The notes: a model not told the origin generated them from the sequence alone. Counted from the stretch's first letter, positions 35,608-49,032 are shown. The stretch: 64,000 nt of DNA from Lumnitzera littorea (GCA_024138015.1 JAMXBB010000006.1:72135752-72199751); one strand, 5' to 3'. Numbers and translations are program-made.

Positions 35608-35950
35608 GTAACTTTTGTAAATAGCAGACAAGAGATCATCATCAACCATTAATAGTATTTCTCAAAGAAAATTTCTCTCATGAACTTCTTTCTAACTTGT
35701 CTCTTTTTAAGTGATTATTGAGCATGTTATTCCTCTTTAATCTTTCTTGTGTTCTTATCAATCTTCTCCTTCAAATTGTGATGGACCCCTCATTTACGTG
35801 AGTTAGTGAGTCATATCTAATCCTTATTTGAAACCCAATTGTTGATTTAGTATTCATAAGTCGTATCAAACCCTATTTTGAACTCAAATCCAATTGTGTT
35901 TGTGTCTTAGTGTATAATATCTATACATGCTCACATTCAAATCCTCATTC

Positions 35951-37419
35951 CATTTGCTACTTCCCCATTTCCATTTGAATATGAATACCCTTATAAGTTT
36001 TAATTGAGGTTCAAGTTTGTTGCGTGCTCGTTGATTCGTATTACTTATCATATGCAACACTTGAGCTTTGCATAAGTCATTCTAAATTTATTTCTATGAG
36101 ATGAAATTTAGAGTTAAGCTTGTTTTACACCTTATAGAAGAGCCTAAATTTGTAGGGTACATGCATTATAGGTTCTCTATTTTTCAAGAGTACACTTAAG
36201 GGCCTTACTTTTTAGAAAATGAAGTTTTGAGGATCTATGTCACATTATTGTTACCATAGTCAACCATGTCATTAGTAGTGAAAAAAATTTCACAAGAAAG
36301 GCTCAAGTTTGTAGGCATTATACTTTAAAAGGTATATGTTTTTAGAACATCTGAATAGGCCTACTGTTGATAGTGGATTTTCATCCCTATAGCTAGATTC
36401 TTAATGCAATGCTGACCTATCTTAAATTAGGATTCACGTCAATTACAAAGATAACACTCTAGATAAAGCCTTATTATGGCTCTTGCTTTATTAGCACCAC
36501 TAGTTCGACACTTTTGCTATTGACCTTTTATTGGAGCTTCTACAACTCATTACAATTCTCTTGACCAACACTTTCTACGACCAAATCACTAAGGCCTGAC
36601 CCATTAAGTTCAAAGATTCAAATATCAAAATTTAAGCATGAATAGTTCAATAGTTATTTAAACAATAATTGCTCAAATGCTCGCTTCTCCCTAGAATTTG
36701 TGAATGGCTAAATCTAGGAGATGCCACATATCATTAGTAGTTCAATTGCTTTCCAATATGATTATCAAACATAAGTTAATAAATATGGGGGAACAACCTC
36801 TATAAGAACTCTCTATGTAGTATGCTCACTCAATTGCTTACTTACTTCCTTTTTACTTAAACACACACCTGACTTAGGTATAAGAGAAGCTACGTTAGAC
36901 TAGCATTGGTACTCATAAAGCTTAACTTTTGTTCCTTTTGCAAATCACAAACACCAACCTAAGGTTGAACAATAACATCTTGGCACCGACTGTGCTTGAA
37001 TTCCTACCATGGTAGACAAAAGGGAGAATAACAAAGAGTATGGTGCTACTACTTCCCACTAGCTACCATGAAGGAATGGTTAACACCACTTAAGAGATGA
37101 TTGACTTGCTATATTGGAACAATTTTGCGCCACTTAACAAGGAAAATCAGGAGCAAGTAAGGAAAGATGACAAGATTCTGAATTTGGTATGTATAAATAT
37201 GTTGCTGACCTAAAATAATAAGCAAGATCGAAATAGTGTTGAGAACTCAATTAATTCTATTCATTCACCCAAGCAACAATTCAACCATGTTAGAGTAGCT
37301 CAAGAAACTCAGGCTCTTGCTCTCAAGAGAAATGATAAAGGGAAAGCTTCACAACAAGCACATCATGTGGGTTTGTCACGTGTCAGTGCTCCTACTACAA
37401 TAAGTTGGCAATTTATTTT
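35951..37419 (+). other. Gypsy leader region, non-coding
   Basis: No frame. Holds dispersed-repeat copy B (36130-36275, matching 27180-27310) and a partial third copy near 36300-36370. Confidence 0.4.
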
Positions 37420-37990
37420 GAAGAAGAGTCCCTTCATCTAAGAGATATTGATGGAAGTTATTCCTCAACACATTAAACTTGTACAATTGATAGATATGAT
37501 GGGACTAAGGATCTAGAATATCACTTGAAGTACTACCGTACTTTGGTCAAGTTACATAGCCTAAGTGATGCAGCTACTTGTCAAGCTTTCCTATCAACTT
37601 TACATAGTGCTACAAGCACTCTGTTCAAGCATTTGAAGCCCAACACCATTACATGTTTTGACAATCTAGCATAAGTGTTCTTGTAGCACTTCCTTGCTAG
37701 TAAACTTCCAATGAAGCATTCCTTTGTCCTTAACATAATCAAATAAAATCCTGATGAGACCATAAGGGAATATTTAGCTTGGTTTATGATCGAGATGATA
37801 CAAATCCTAAAGCTTGACATGAGTGTTGCTCTCAATGCAGTTATTGATAGAGTAAAGTTGCATAAAGACTTTTTAAGTCTCTAACCGAGGACAAGCTTAA
37901 GATGTTTGCTAAATTTAGGGCTAAACTATCATATCTTGGCTTTGCCTTAAATGCAACACCCACAACTAACTACATTGAGAATAGAGAATA
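37420..37990 (+). pseudogene. Ty3/gypsy gag pseudogene (Retrotrans_gag domain)
   Basis: From 37495 the frame reads YDGTKDLEYHLKYYRTLV, then LHSLSDAATCQAFLSTL, then stretches matching FxxLxxxFxxHF and ETIREYLAWF. These are the successive conserved blocks of plant gypsy gag capsid (YDGTxDPxxHLxxF, LxGxAxxWF, ESLRxYLxRF). Stops occur after block 3 and inside the FxxHF block. The Trp of the AxxWY block is replaced. Upstream (37150-37420) is a charged linker. Neither a CCHC knuckle nor pol follows; the sequence degenerates after 37990, shortly before the copia insertion at 38448. Confidence 0.75.
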
Positions 37991-38889
37991 AGGCTATTTT
38001 GCACAAAAGAAATTAGTCATAAAAATATCATACCTAAACTTTAGCTTGACATCTAGAAATTTTTTTTCCCCAACAAAGGTTCAAGCATCAATAAGTTTAT
38101 TTACATCCGATAAGTCCTTTCTATTTAAAACATATATACATAGAGCTTCCTATTTCTTCAATCAACAAAAGATTCTCTCAAAATAGCTAACTCCAACCTA
38201 TGCGCTCTTAAAAAGTCTTCCTACCTAGTAGTAGTGGTGCCCTTTACCTTGACCTACAAGTACAAAACATATCTACTCAGTTCACTGTGAACAAAGTGCT
38301 AGTAGATAACAAACATAGCATAACATATAACATATCTAAGAAACAATGATCAAGCTAATACATAGATACTTTAGTCATAAAACAGAGAGTATCAAGATCA
38401 GTGAGAAAATGCAGAATGTGTGCCATGTTTATGCACATGGTCAATCTTAAATTTTAGGGTTACGAAACATAGATTTACATAGCATTTTTTTTTTAAAGAT
38501 CTTATTAACACTAGACTCCTTAATACCCATGTATATCAATCAAATCAAGAGGAAATTGTGAATTTACCTTATCATAGTCCTTTCGAGTTTCACTAATTTA
38601 TAGATCTATGGGCATTGTAAGATGCGAACACCCTCTACCAGTATCCACACATGAATGAACTCACTAAAACAAACTGGAGCATGCTAGTACTCTTAGCTAA
38701 ATCTATATTCACTCCATGTAGGAATGGACTCACAATTTCTCATGTTTTTCTCTATCTATTTTAGTTTATAGACTTTCTCTGCAAGTCTAATATTGATGAT
38801 AAGCATCAATATAACTCGAATAGAGAGCTACCTCTATTTATATATAGAGGAGTGTTAATATAGATAATATCTAATATATTATATTATTA

Positions 38890-38917
38890 TTTATTATTTT
38901 TCTACAAAAATAATAAA
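38890..38917. other. Perfect 12-bp A/T hairpin in copia LTR (copy at 48081-48108)
   Basis: tttattattttt, loop ctac, aaaaataataaa. The same hairpin with loop ctcc is in the other LTR. It lies between TATA box and LTR start in element sense and could influence the transcript or be neutral. Confidence 0.6.
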
Positions 38918-39716
38918 TGACATTATTTATCATTCTTAAACTATTTGAGAATAATAAATATTTCAATAATTCCTAAGCTCATTTAGTTTGTTCTTTGTAT
39001 GTGACCTTATAGGTTCACTTAATGTTAGTAGTAGGCCTAAAACGTCTTTGAAGCCTATAAGAAATAAGTGGCCTCTAGCAAGACATTATGCATACTCAAA
39101 TTAAGTGAAGATCGATGATCTGACTTTACTTATTAAACAATCAGTTATTAAGTCCCTTTGTCACACAATATCTAATGATTAAACATAAGGTGTGGATTAA
39201 GATAATCTTATATTGTTTAATCACTCGTTTCTTGAATCAAAAGTTTGACTGACTTAACAAATAGATATTAACAATTCCTTATCAATTCATTTGAGCACGG
39301 CCATGCATTTTCTCAATTTCACTCTTTAAAGGGGCCTAAAAGATATTTTTTCTCAAATTAATGTGATGGACAAATTTCTTTACGGACACTCATATTCCCT
39401 AATGTAGTTTACTCCATATCCGATCACAATCTTATAATCATTTGGTTAAAAAGAATGATAAAGAATTGAATCAAAACATGAAAGTTACTATGTAGGAGTC
39501 TATGGTATCATTAGGTCAAAGGAGTAAAATAACATTGTAGTGAGTAATACTTATCAAATTGATCCATATAATACTCTTATAATGGGTCAATCCAATATAA
39601 TGTACTCCTACATGTATCCATGTCCAAAATTGATATATCATGTTCATAATTAGTAAAACTTGATTATCATTCAGCTAATATACTAGTCTTAATTCATTAT
39701 TATTCTATGTAACAAG

Positions 39717-42601
39717 TGTCGAGCTTAGTTTTTTTCTCCCTTTTTTTTATAAATAAGTCTTCTTTAAACCGATCAATATTAAACCTTACCCATTTAATAC
39801 TAACTCTCGACTAGAGTTTAAAGAAAACTAGTTTTTTTATATTTTGAAAATATTTTTAGAGCTGCTACTTGACCAAAGTTAAGAAAATGAGTTAAATTAT
39901 AACCAACTAGGTAGATTAGTTGTAATTTAGCTATTGATCTTCTTGATTAAACCAATTTTGTAAAACGGTTTTAAGAACTTCAAAAATGGGTTCATAGGTT
40001 AGGGTTATTAAACCCTCATGGGTACCATTAACTTTCCAATTTTAGCCTTAATCTTAAAAATCACCTTTTAAAAGACTATTCTATAAAATGAAACTCAATT
40101 TTTGGTTAACAAAATGAACAATTTAAGTAATTTGAACTAAAAATGGAAAAATAGTTTTTTTTTTTTTGTCTTTTACCGTCACCCCATAAGTACCTACGTA
40201 CCCGCTATTTGGGATCAAACGTATGTAGTTTTTTTAATGAAAACTTTAGGTAGTTGAGTTGAATTTTAACTTCTAAAAACCAGTCAAATTTACATTTTAA
40301 ATTGATTAAGTTTATTTAAGGAAATTCTAAAGGGTCTTAAATTGGGGGTTTTTTATTATTACTATTATTGAAAAATTCCAAACTAACCCTAATTTGGAAA
40401 ATGGTTAGTTATTCTTATTTATTTGGAAAAATGAATTTTCCTAAGTAATAAAAATATTTTTCTAATTTTTATTATCTTTCCTCTACTTATTATTATTACC
40501 ATTTTTTTTTCATTTATATACATGTTATTTATTATTATTTTTATTTATAAAAAATAGACTTATATTTTTTTCTTACTTTTTCCTTTCCTTTTCCTTTTTT
40601 TTTTCTTTTTCTCCTTTTTTGTTCATTTTCTTTTTTTTTTTGGTCACAAATTACAATAATAATCAAACAAGAACAAAAAGAAAAAAAATACAAAAATGCA
40701 AAATAAATAATAAACAACAAAATAAAAAGAAAGGATTGGACTTGAGAGTTGGATTTCTACACGCAGGTTGGCCTTCGGATTTCGAGTTAGATTGCCAATC
40801 AGTCTCGAATCTTGGATCAAGTTTGGGTCGACTCCAAGTTGTCCTTCAACAGTAGCATTGTAGGGTTGATTCATGGTGATTTAGATGACAAATCGAAGGG
40901 GTGAAAGGGTTTTTTTGTGTTTTTGATTGGGGTTAGGGGGTATGGGGAAAGTATCGTAATTGTTAGTAGCTATTTGGTGGTGTTTTAGATATGGGCCGAT
41001 GGTAATGGTAGTGCTCAAAGCATACGATAACTTATAGAGCTCAACTAGAAGTTGAGTATTGAGTTATTAACCACTACAAAGTCAATCATAGTGGGGATTT
41101 TGAGCGAAGGTAGCTAGATCGATGGTTTCAAAGGGTGGTGTTACAGCCTTGGTGGTAATGCTAGGTTTTAGTGGTTGAAGCTCTAACGGCCACGACAACG
41201 AACAAAGAGTGGTTGGGTTTGAATTCTAAGAGTTTGGGGACCTCAACTGTAATGTTGGTTTTGTTCAAAAGCAACCAAGACTGAATTCTAAGTTAGAAAG
41301 AGAAAGGACTTAACCCTGAGAGGGAAGCTTTGAGTTATGTAAGGATGTATTTTGAAGATTGCTTCCTCCTAGAATGAATCTCAAGCTTCTTTTTATGCTT
41401 GACAAAGCTGGATTAAACATGGAAGCAATCGAATCACAATAAATTTGAAAAATTTGGTTTTGGCTTAATTTGATTTCAAATTTAATGTGATTAAATGTAG
41501 TCTTGAGTCAAAAGGCGTCTACGGAGGTTCAATCTTTTCTGAGTATGTCTTCAAGAAGCTTCAAAAAAACTTATTTAAGCTTAAATCATAGACAATAGCT
41601 TCGAGGAAAAGGGCAAGTGCCTTTAATTTTTTTGCCACTTTGAAAGTCAATTTGACTAAGTAAACGAACATATCTATACAATTTTTTTAGTCCAATCCAA
41701 AGTAGCCTACTTCTAAATTGCAATTTTGCCACAAATTAGGCAAAATTGCAACATAAAGTGGCTTGAAAATGGAGCTGAAGTAAGTGGCCTAGAGAGGAAA
41801 GTGCAGGATTTTTGGGGAAAGAGGAGGAAAGAGAAAGAAAGGGAGAGAAAGGAATAGCTGACGTGGCGCTATGTCAGCCGCATCATCCATTCAAAGCATG
41901 CTATGTATTCTTATAGTGATACGTAGCAACTGACGTAGTACGAGCATTGATGTGTTGTGCTACATGGTGCTATGTTAGTGTCATCTAATCTGAGGGCAAT
42001 ATGTTAGCATTGTTTAATCTAAAGGTGCCATGTATCAGGACAAGTGGCACAGTAAAACCTTGATACGTAATAGTGTAGTGTATGTATTGTAGAAAAAAGA
42101 AAAAATGTAGTTTCTGCCTCTAATTAGATTTGAAACCTTGACCTTAAGCTTATACCCAATACTATGTCCATATATTAATCCATTAAGTCATTGGCCTGTA
42201 CCTTGTTCAAAAGTGCAATTAAATTACACATATAGATAAAGTCAACTTGTACTAGATTCAAATCTAAGTTTAGGCCCAACAACCCTCTATTTACTTTATC
42301 TAAATTATATTCTACTAAACTATTTAAAAAATTTATTATTTTATAAATTTCCCAAATCCTCTATTTTTCTATTTTTTTATATTTTTTCTAAATTTTATAT
42401 TTTTGTGATTTTTATAAATTTATTATCTTTTTGGCTTTTCTTAAATTTTCTATTTTTTTGTATTTTTCTAAATTTCTTAATTTTAGGGGTTTCACTTAAA
42501 TTTCTATTTTTTTTTTGTATTTTTCCTAATTTAAGACCTTTTATTCTATTCTAAAAATTTTGAAAAAATGAAAAAAGGGGGAAAGAATTAAATTGTCTAC
42601 A
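39717..42601 (-). mobile_element. Solo LTR, Tat/Ogre-like gypsy family, 2885 bp
   Basis: Starts tgtcgagcttag and ends attgtctaca on the plus strand (TG...CA on the minus strand as well). It is flanked by identical acaag (39712-39716 and 42602-42606) inside the copia LTR, so boundaries are certain. The reverse complement aligns along its length with the LTRs at 49033-51305 and 56330-59090 (for example TGTAGA..., GGTCTTAAATTAGGAAAAA, AACCAATCAA, GTAGAGTTTAATATTGAT). No internal region remains, so it arose by LTR-LTR recombination or as an intact single-LTR derivative. Small frames (40619-40874) are artefacts of T-rich tracts. Confidence 0.9.
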
Positions 42602-42849
42602 ACAAGCGACTAAGGATAATTTAGAATAATGTTCTCATCATCTTATGGTTTTACTATTAAAGTCACGTACTTTAATAACATAAGACTGAACAAATATTCA
42701 AGAAATCCCTTTATTATGTTAAAAGGTCGATGATAACGTGATAAATAAAATGACTCATATTGTAATGAAAAGAGAATAATCAAATGATATAAAATCCATA
42801 TAGCCTAATGTACATCACTAGCAATCTTACACTTGCATTAGGCTTATTT

Positions 42850-45800
42850 AGATGTAAATCTAATGCCTAATGCTCTAGTATGACTATCATGCTTAGACTG
42901 AGGGAGTAGCTTAGTTAGTGGATCTATAACATTGTCATCTATTGGTATTCTGCATATTTTAACATCTCCTCTATCAACAATCTCTTGAATGAGATGATAA
43001 TGCTTGAGTATGTGTTTAGATTACTAGTGCGATGTAGGTTCCTTAGCCTGTGCAATGACTCCATTGTTGTCACAATATAGGTTCATTGGATCTTTGATGC
43101 TAAGAATAACTCCTAAGCTACTGATAAGCTTCATGATCCAAATAGCTTCCTTAGCTGCATTTGATGCTACTATATACTTAGCCTCTGTAGTAAAATCAAC
43201 GACTGTTTGCTATTTGGTACTCTTCCGACTTACAGTACCTCCATTCAAACAAAACTCATAACAAAATTGCAATTAGAAATCATCTATATCAAACTAGAAG
43301 CTAGCATGTGTGTAACCATTTACAACGAGGTTACCTTCCTATCCTTTATACGTCAAGACCACATCCTTAGCTCTTTACAAGTACTTCTAAATGTTCTTAA
43401 TTGCAATCTAATGACTTTCACCTGGATCAAACTAGTACCTACTTGTAATGCTCAAAGCATAAGCGACATCTAGTTGAGTACATAACATGGCATATATGAT
43501 GGAACCAATAGCCAAGGCATATGGAATCCTATTCATGCACTCATGTTCTTCCTTAGAAACAGGACATTGGGCCTTACTGAATTGAATTCCAAGTGACATT
43601 GGCAAGAATCCTCTCTTAGAACTCTCCATACTAAATCTTTTCAATACCTTATTGATGTATGCACTTTGAATTAAGCTAATAAATCTTGTAGATCTATCAC
43701 CATAGATCTTGATGCCTAAGATATAGGCAACTTTGCCTAAGTCTTTCATTGAGAAACAATTTCCTAACCATACATTGACATTCTATAAAGTAGGAATATC
43801 TTTTTCAAAGAGTAATATGTTGTCTACATAAAGCACTAAGAAGATTATTGTGTTCTAACTAACTTCTTTGTATACACAAGGCTCATCTTCATTCCTGATG
43901 AAGCCAAACTCTTTGATTGCTTTATCAAAATAAAGATTCCAACTCCAAAATGCTTGCTTCAATCCATAAATGGACCTTTGAAGCTTGCATACTTTATGTG
44001 AATTCTCTAGATCGATAAATCCTTCAGGTTGTATCATGTATACATCCTTGATGAGGTTTCATTTAGAAACGTTGTCTTGAAATCCATTTTCCATATTTCG
44101 TAGTCATAATATGCAACTATGGTAAGAAGAATTCTAATAGAGTTAAGTACGACTACAAGTGAAAAGGTTTCATCATATTTTATAGCATGAGTTTGTTTAA
44201 AACCCTTTGCAACTAGTCATGCTTTATAGGTATGCACATTGCCATCTATATTGGTTTTCTTCTTAAATACCCATTTATACCTAATAGTTTTAATCCCATG
44301 AGGTAGATCAATCAAAGTCTATACTTGATTGTCATACATGGATCACATTTTTGATTTCGTAGTTGTTAGCCATTTCTTAGAGTCATGACTCTTCATTGCT
44401 TCCTAATAGCATGTAGGCTCAACTTGATCTATAAGCATCACATCACAATTGTTAGTAATGAGAAATCCATATCTCTTAGGCTCGTGACGAATCCTACCAG
44501 ACTTACATAAGCCTTAAGTTAGTGGTTCGGGTTTAACACTTACTTATGAATTTGATTGGATAGCCATCATTAATTCTATTCTAACTTGTGGTTCTCGAAC
44601 TTCTTTAAGTTGTGTTCCACTCCCACTAGTTCTTTTAGAAAGGAATTCTCTTTCTAAGAAGTGACTATTACGAGTGATAAACACTTTACTCTCTCATGGG
44701 TTATAAAAGTAGTATCCTTTTTTTTTTTTGGTTTTTAGGATACCCCACAAAGAAGCATTTATCAGATCTAAGTGCTAATTTGTTAGACATTTGATGTTTC
44801 ACCTAAATGTCATAGCCTCATATCTTTAGAGAAGACAAATGGGGAGGTTTCCCATTCCACAACTCGTTTGGTGTCTTCTAAATTATTTTTGATGGAACTC
44901 TATTCAATATGGACGTAACAGTTTCTAAAGCATGTCCCTAGAAGGATATTGGAAGATTTGTTTGACTCATCATTGATCAAACCATATCTAATAAAGTTTG
45001 ATTTCTCCTTTCATAAACACTATTCCATTATGGTGTTCCTAGACAAGTCAACTATGAGACTATCCCATGATGCCTGAGATGGTTAGAAAATTCTTGGCTC
45101 AAATATTCACCACCTTGATTTGATTGAAGTATCTTAATATTTTTACCAACTTGGTTTTTCACTTCATTCTTGAATATTTTAGACATTTCAAATGATTCCA
45201 ATTTATCTCTCATTAGGTATACATATCTATACCTACTGAAATCATCAATAAATGCAATGAAGTACAAGTAACCTCCTTTAGCAAGTGAACTTAATGGTTT
45301 ACATACCTTAGTATGTATTAAGGCCAATAAATCAGTAGCTCTTTCACTTTGTCTTGTGAAAGGAGCCTTAGTCATCTTACCCATTAAACAAAGATTCACA
45401 TGATTCATATGATTCAAAATCAAATGAATTCAAGAGCCCATCTTAATGAAGCTTTGATATTCACTTCTCATTTATATAGCCTAAGTAACAATGTTAGTAT
45501 CTGGTTGGGTTTAAATCATTAGATTTTAATTTTTTGGTATTAATGTTATAAATGGACTTATGATCGAGTTCATCAAAGTTTAGAACATAGAGACCGTTCA
45601 ATAAATGAGTAAGTCCATGATAAATGTCTCTATGATAGATGGAGATAGTATTGCTCTCAATAATAAACCTAAAACCATCCTTGTCTAAGCAAGAAACCAA
45701 AATAATGTTGCTACTTATAGCAAGCATACAGTAATAATTACTTAAAGCTAAAATAAGCCCACTAGGTAAAGTCACATCCATAGAATTGTCTTGATGTTTC

Positions 45801-45997
45801 TTATAAGCATTTCTTTCGACTTTTAGGGCATCAGTAGCAGGTTCATTAGAGATTTGATTATCTAATACGTACAACTTCATTTCTTGCTTAAGAATAATTC
45901 TTAAGTTTTGATACTAGTTAAGGAAGTTAGTGCCGCTCAGTTTTTCCTTTTTAAGAACCGATTGTAAAGTAAGATTGGACGTATTGTTTGTTGCCAT
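42850..45997 (-). pseudogene. Ty1/copia gag-pol pseudogene with fused gag and integrase
   Basis: Gag starts at ATG 45997 (MATNNTS...). Codon 28, normally the Trp of FLDWY, is TAG. The frame then continues to residue ~65 (NSMDV) and passes directly into the pre-integrase domain (TLPSGLILAL... SCLDKDGF ... GLYVLN), so the rest of gag, the CCHC knuckle and the protease are deleted in frame. The integrase core (45423-45052) has lost the first two catalytic Asp (IHTKV, QSNQGGE) and keeps the ERRN Glu. RT follows (GLKQA at 43960, active-site YVDD changed to YVDN at about 43815), then the connection (43749-43432) and RNase H ending near 42850 (NNGVIAQAKEPTSH, then DPLTK and HTRALGIR). Many stops and shifts. 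Inactive. Confidence 0.9.
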
Positions 45998-45999
45998 AA

Positions 46000-47579
46000 T
46001 CTACATATAGAGGTATGCAAAGTTAATTTCTTTATTTGAGCCATTTTAAATATTCCCTCTATTTTTATCAAATTAATAACCCCCTAATATTAATTTTCAA
46101 ACCTTCAACATTTGATATTTCTTAATGGGTCAAGATCCATATTTCACTAACGTTTAAGTCAGCTATGGCACGACACTTAAATTTTAGTTATTTTACTAGG
46201 AAACCCCTTTCCAATTACATCATATGTAACTCTTGTTATGGGATTGACATCACCTGTTCCAGCCTACTAATCCCATTTAATGCCATAGGCCCCAAACCAT
46301 TTTGATAGCCTATTTAAGTATAACCATTATGACATGTAGATATCACCATTTATCCACCTCTCCTTACTAAGATACTTTGTTAACCTTGCATTGGTAAAAC
46401 CTACAATCAAAGCCTTGATAGGTGTCGAACTATGGAAGGCATTTTCATGATTTAATATTATATGAGGGATTTTATTATTTGAATCACATGCAATATATAT
46501 TATGAGACTAACTTCGATTAGTACATACATCACATACATATGTCACATACATAGCATCTCATACATGTATGTATAACACAACACAAATATAAACATGACA
46601 TAGCATCGCCCATAAACTAGGTTGATCTTTACAACCAATGTAAGGATTAGAATAACCATGACCTTCATCTTTAATCTAAATATCATCTCCATGATCTTCT
46701 TGGATTGACATAATCAACCTCTGTATTTTACCTTTCATGTAATCTATATCTTATTCTAATACGACTAATAAATAGTACAACTGATAAAATAAATAGATTA
46801 CGAAGGATAACAATATACAAGCCGGTTTAAAACCAAAACCTATCAATCACATAATTCTAAGAAGGCCATGCTATATACCATACATATCATATAATACACA
46901 TGATATAAACGGTTCATATTAGCCAAATCATATTTGTTGCTCTATGAAAAGTAAGCACGATGATCTTGCTAAATGATTTTTCAAATCTCTATTTAGAAAA
47001 TTCCTTCGAAATACTCTAAGAGCATGCCATATAAGATTTTGGACTATGCAAAATGCAACATGGATTAAATCTAGGGTTTCACGACGTACTAGATTTTAGA
47101 CTATCCAGAATCAACCAATCCTCAGATCTAAGGTTTCTAAGCATATTAGATTCTGGACTATCTAAAATCAGCCAAGGATTAGATCTCAGGTTTCTAGATT
47201 TCCAAAGGTTGTGTATCCTAAACTATGAAATACATTGTGTCAGGGTTTTCATCAAGAACCCTAATACTACATAACCTTACACGATACAGTCATCAATATG
47301 GCCTTGTCTATGGCTATATTGCACATAATCCTTATGGCTTTCATCAAGACCCTATCTTTCATCAATCTAACTGATTACCCTACATTGACACACAATTATA
47401 CCAAAATTAAATCATACTAAACATGATAGAATCTACTACAATCTCATTACATAAACGATGTTAAACAACTAATCAAATCATTAAATGATTATTAATCAAT
47501 ATGAATCCTTTAAGAGTTGTTCACAAGCATCACATGTGACAGAATATAAGAGTTTGATTTAATTGATTAACATAAGGTA
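46000..47579 (-). other. Copia 5' leader between primer site and gag
   Basis: No coding capacity in element sense. It is unusually long (about 1.6 kb) for copia and contains a 57-bp tandem repeat. TATA-less and AT-rich. Confidence 0.5.
47067..47203. repeat. 57-bp tandem repeat, about 2.4 copies
   Basis: aaatctagggtttc, agatctaaggtttct and agatctcaggtttct at 47067, 47124 and 47181; 57 bp apart. Because 57 is divisible by three a plus-strand frame stays open over it, antisense to the element. Confidence 0.8.
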
Positions 47580-47591
47580 GCTTTGATACCA
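47580..47591 (-). other. Primer binding site (tRNA-iMet type) of the copia element
   Basis: Minus strand TGGTATCAAAGC, one base different from the standard TGGTATCAGAGC, four bases inside the LTR end. Confidence 0.85.
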
Positions 47592-47595
47592 CTAA

Positions 47596-49032
47596 TGCAT
47601 TTTAGGGTTACGAAACATATATTTACAAAGTTTTTTTTTTTTTTTTAAAGATCTTATTAACCTTAAAGTCCTTATGACCCACACATATCAATTAAAACAA
47701 GAAGGGACTACAAATTTCCCTTATCTTAGTCCTTTCAAATTTCACTGATTTGCAAATCTATGGGCGCTGCAAGATGCAAGCACCATCTATTGGTATCCAT
47801 GTACGAACAAACTCATTGAAATAGACAAGAGCATACTAGTACTCTTAGGCAAATCTATATTCGCACCACGTAAGAATGGACTTATAATCTCTCATGTTTT
47901 TCTCTCTCTATTTTGGTATGCAAACTTCCTCTATAGGTTTAATGTCAATGACAAGCATCAATATGACCCTAATAGAGCGCCACCTCTACCTATATATAGA
48001 GGAGTACTAATATCTTCTTAAAGATATTAAGAGATATATTCCGAGATATTAAAAATAATATCTAATATATTATATTATTATTTATTATTTTTCTCCAAAA
48101 ATAATAAATGTCATTATTTATCATTTTTAAACTATTTAATAATAATAAATATTTCAATAATTCCCATAACCCAATTATTTCATTCTTTGTATGGGACTTT
48201 ATAGGTTCACCTAATATTGGTAGTAAGCTTAAAACTCATTTTGGACTTATATGACATAAGTGGCCTCTAATAAGACATTATGTCTAATCAAATTAAACAA
48301 TTAGTTATTAAGTCCCTTTGTTATAAGATTTCTAATTATTAAACATAATGTATGGATCAAGATACTCTTATATCATTTAAATTACTTGTTTCTTAAATCT
48401 AAAGTTCGACTGACTTAAACAAATGACATTAATAACTCCTTATCAATTCATATGAGGATGGCCATACCATTTCTCAGTCTTACTTTTCAAGGGGCCTAAA
48501 AGATATATTTTCCAAATTAATGAGATGGACAAATTCCTTTACAAACACTATATTCTTCTACGTAGTTTACTCTATATCCAATGCGGTTAAAAAAATGATA
48601 AAGAACTTAATCAAAACATGGAAGTTACTATGTAGAATCTATGGTATCATCAAGTCAAAGGACTAAAATAACACTACAGCAAGTAGTACTTATCAATTGA
48701 TCCATACAGTATTCTCAAAGTAGGTTGATCTAATATAATGTACTCCTACATGTACCATGTGCTAAATTGATATCTCATATCTATAATCAGAAAAACATGA
48801 TTATCATTAAGCCAATATGCTAGTCTTAATTCATTATTATCCAATGTAACAAGCAGTTAGGGATAATTTAGAATAATATTCTCATCACCTCATGGTTTTA
48901 TTATTAAAGTCATGTACTTTAATGATATAAGGTTAAACAAATATTGAAGGAATCCTTTTATCATATTAAAAGGTTGATGATAGCATGATAAATAAAATGA
49001 CTCATATCCTAAAAAAAAAAAAAAAAGTGAAT
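47596..49032 (-). mobile_element. 5' LTR of the minus-strand copia element, main part
   Basis: Begins tgcattttaggg (minus-strand LTR end ...CCCTAAAATGCA). It is homologous to 38448-39716 plus 42607-42775. It includes the same TATA inverted repeat (47983-48002) and A/T hairpin. It is interrupted after gtgaat at 49032; the remaining 45 bases are at 59096-59140. Confidence 0.85.

Larger units (their letters stand above)
34990..35950 (+). mobile_element. Candidate 5' LTR/leader of a Ty3/gypsy element
   Basis: A TATA box (35600-35607, TATAAATA), a typical leader (agcagacaagagatcatcat) and a tandem block in the presumed U3 precede a plus-strand gag relic at 37.4 kb. Exact ends and primer site were not found; the assignment rests on layout. 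Confidence 0.4.
38448..42823 (-). mobile_element. 3' LTR of the minus-strand copia element (split by 39717-42601)
   Basis: Parts 38448-39716 and 42607-42823 align with 47596-49032 and 59096-59140. The minus-strand LTR start is TGCTAGTGATG (42823), preceded by the purine tract AAGTGTAAGAT. A TATA box sits inside a perfect inverted repeat (cctcta ... tagagg, 38831-38850). Confidence 0.85.

Noticed and set aside
40619..40874. 78- and 76-codon frames on opposite strands
   Set aside because: Inside the solo LTR and built from T-rich/A-rich tracts.
43055..43473. Plus-strand frames of 68 and 88 codons
   Set aside because: Antisense shadows of copia RNase H and connection sequence on the minus strand.
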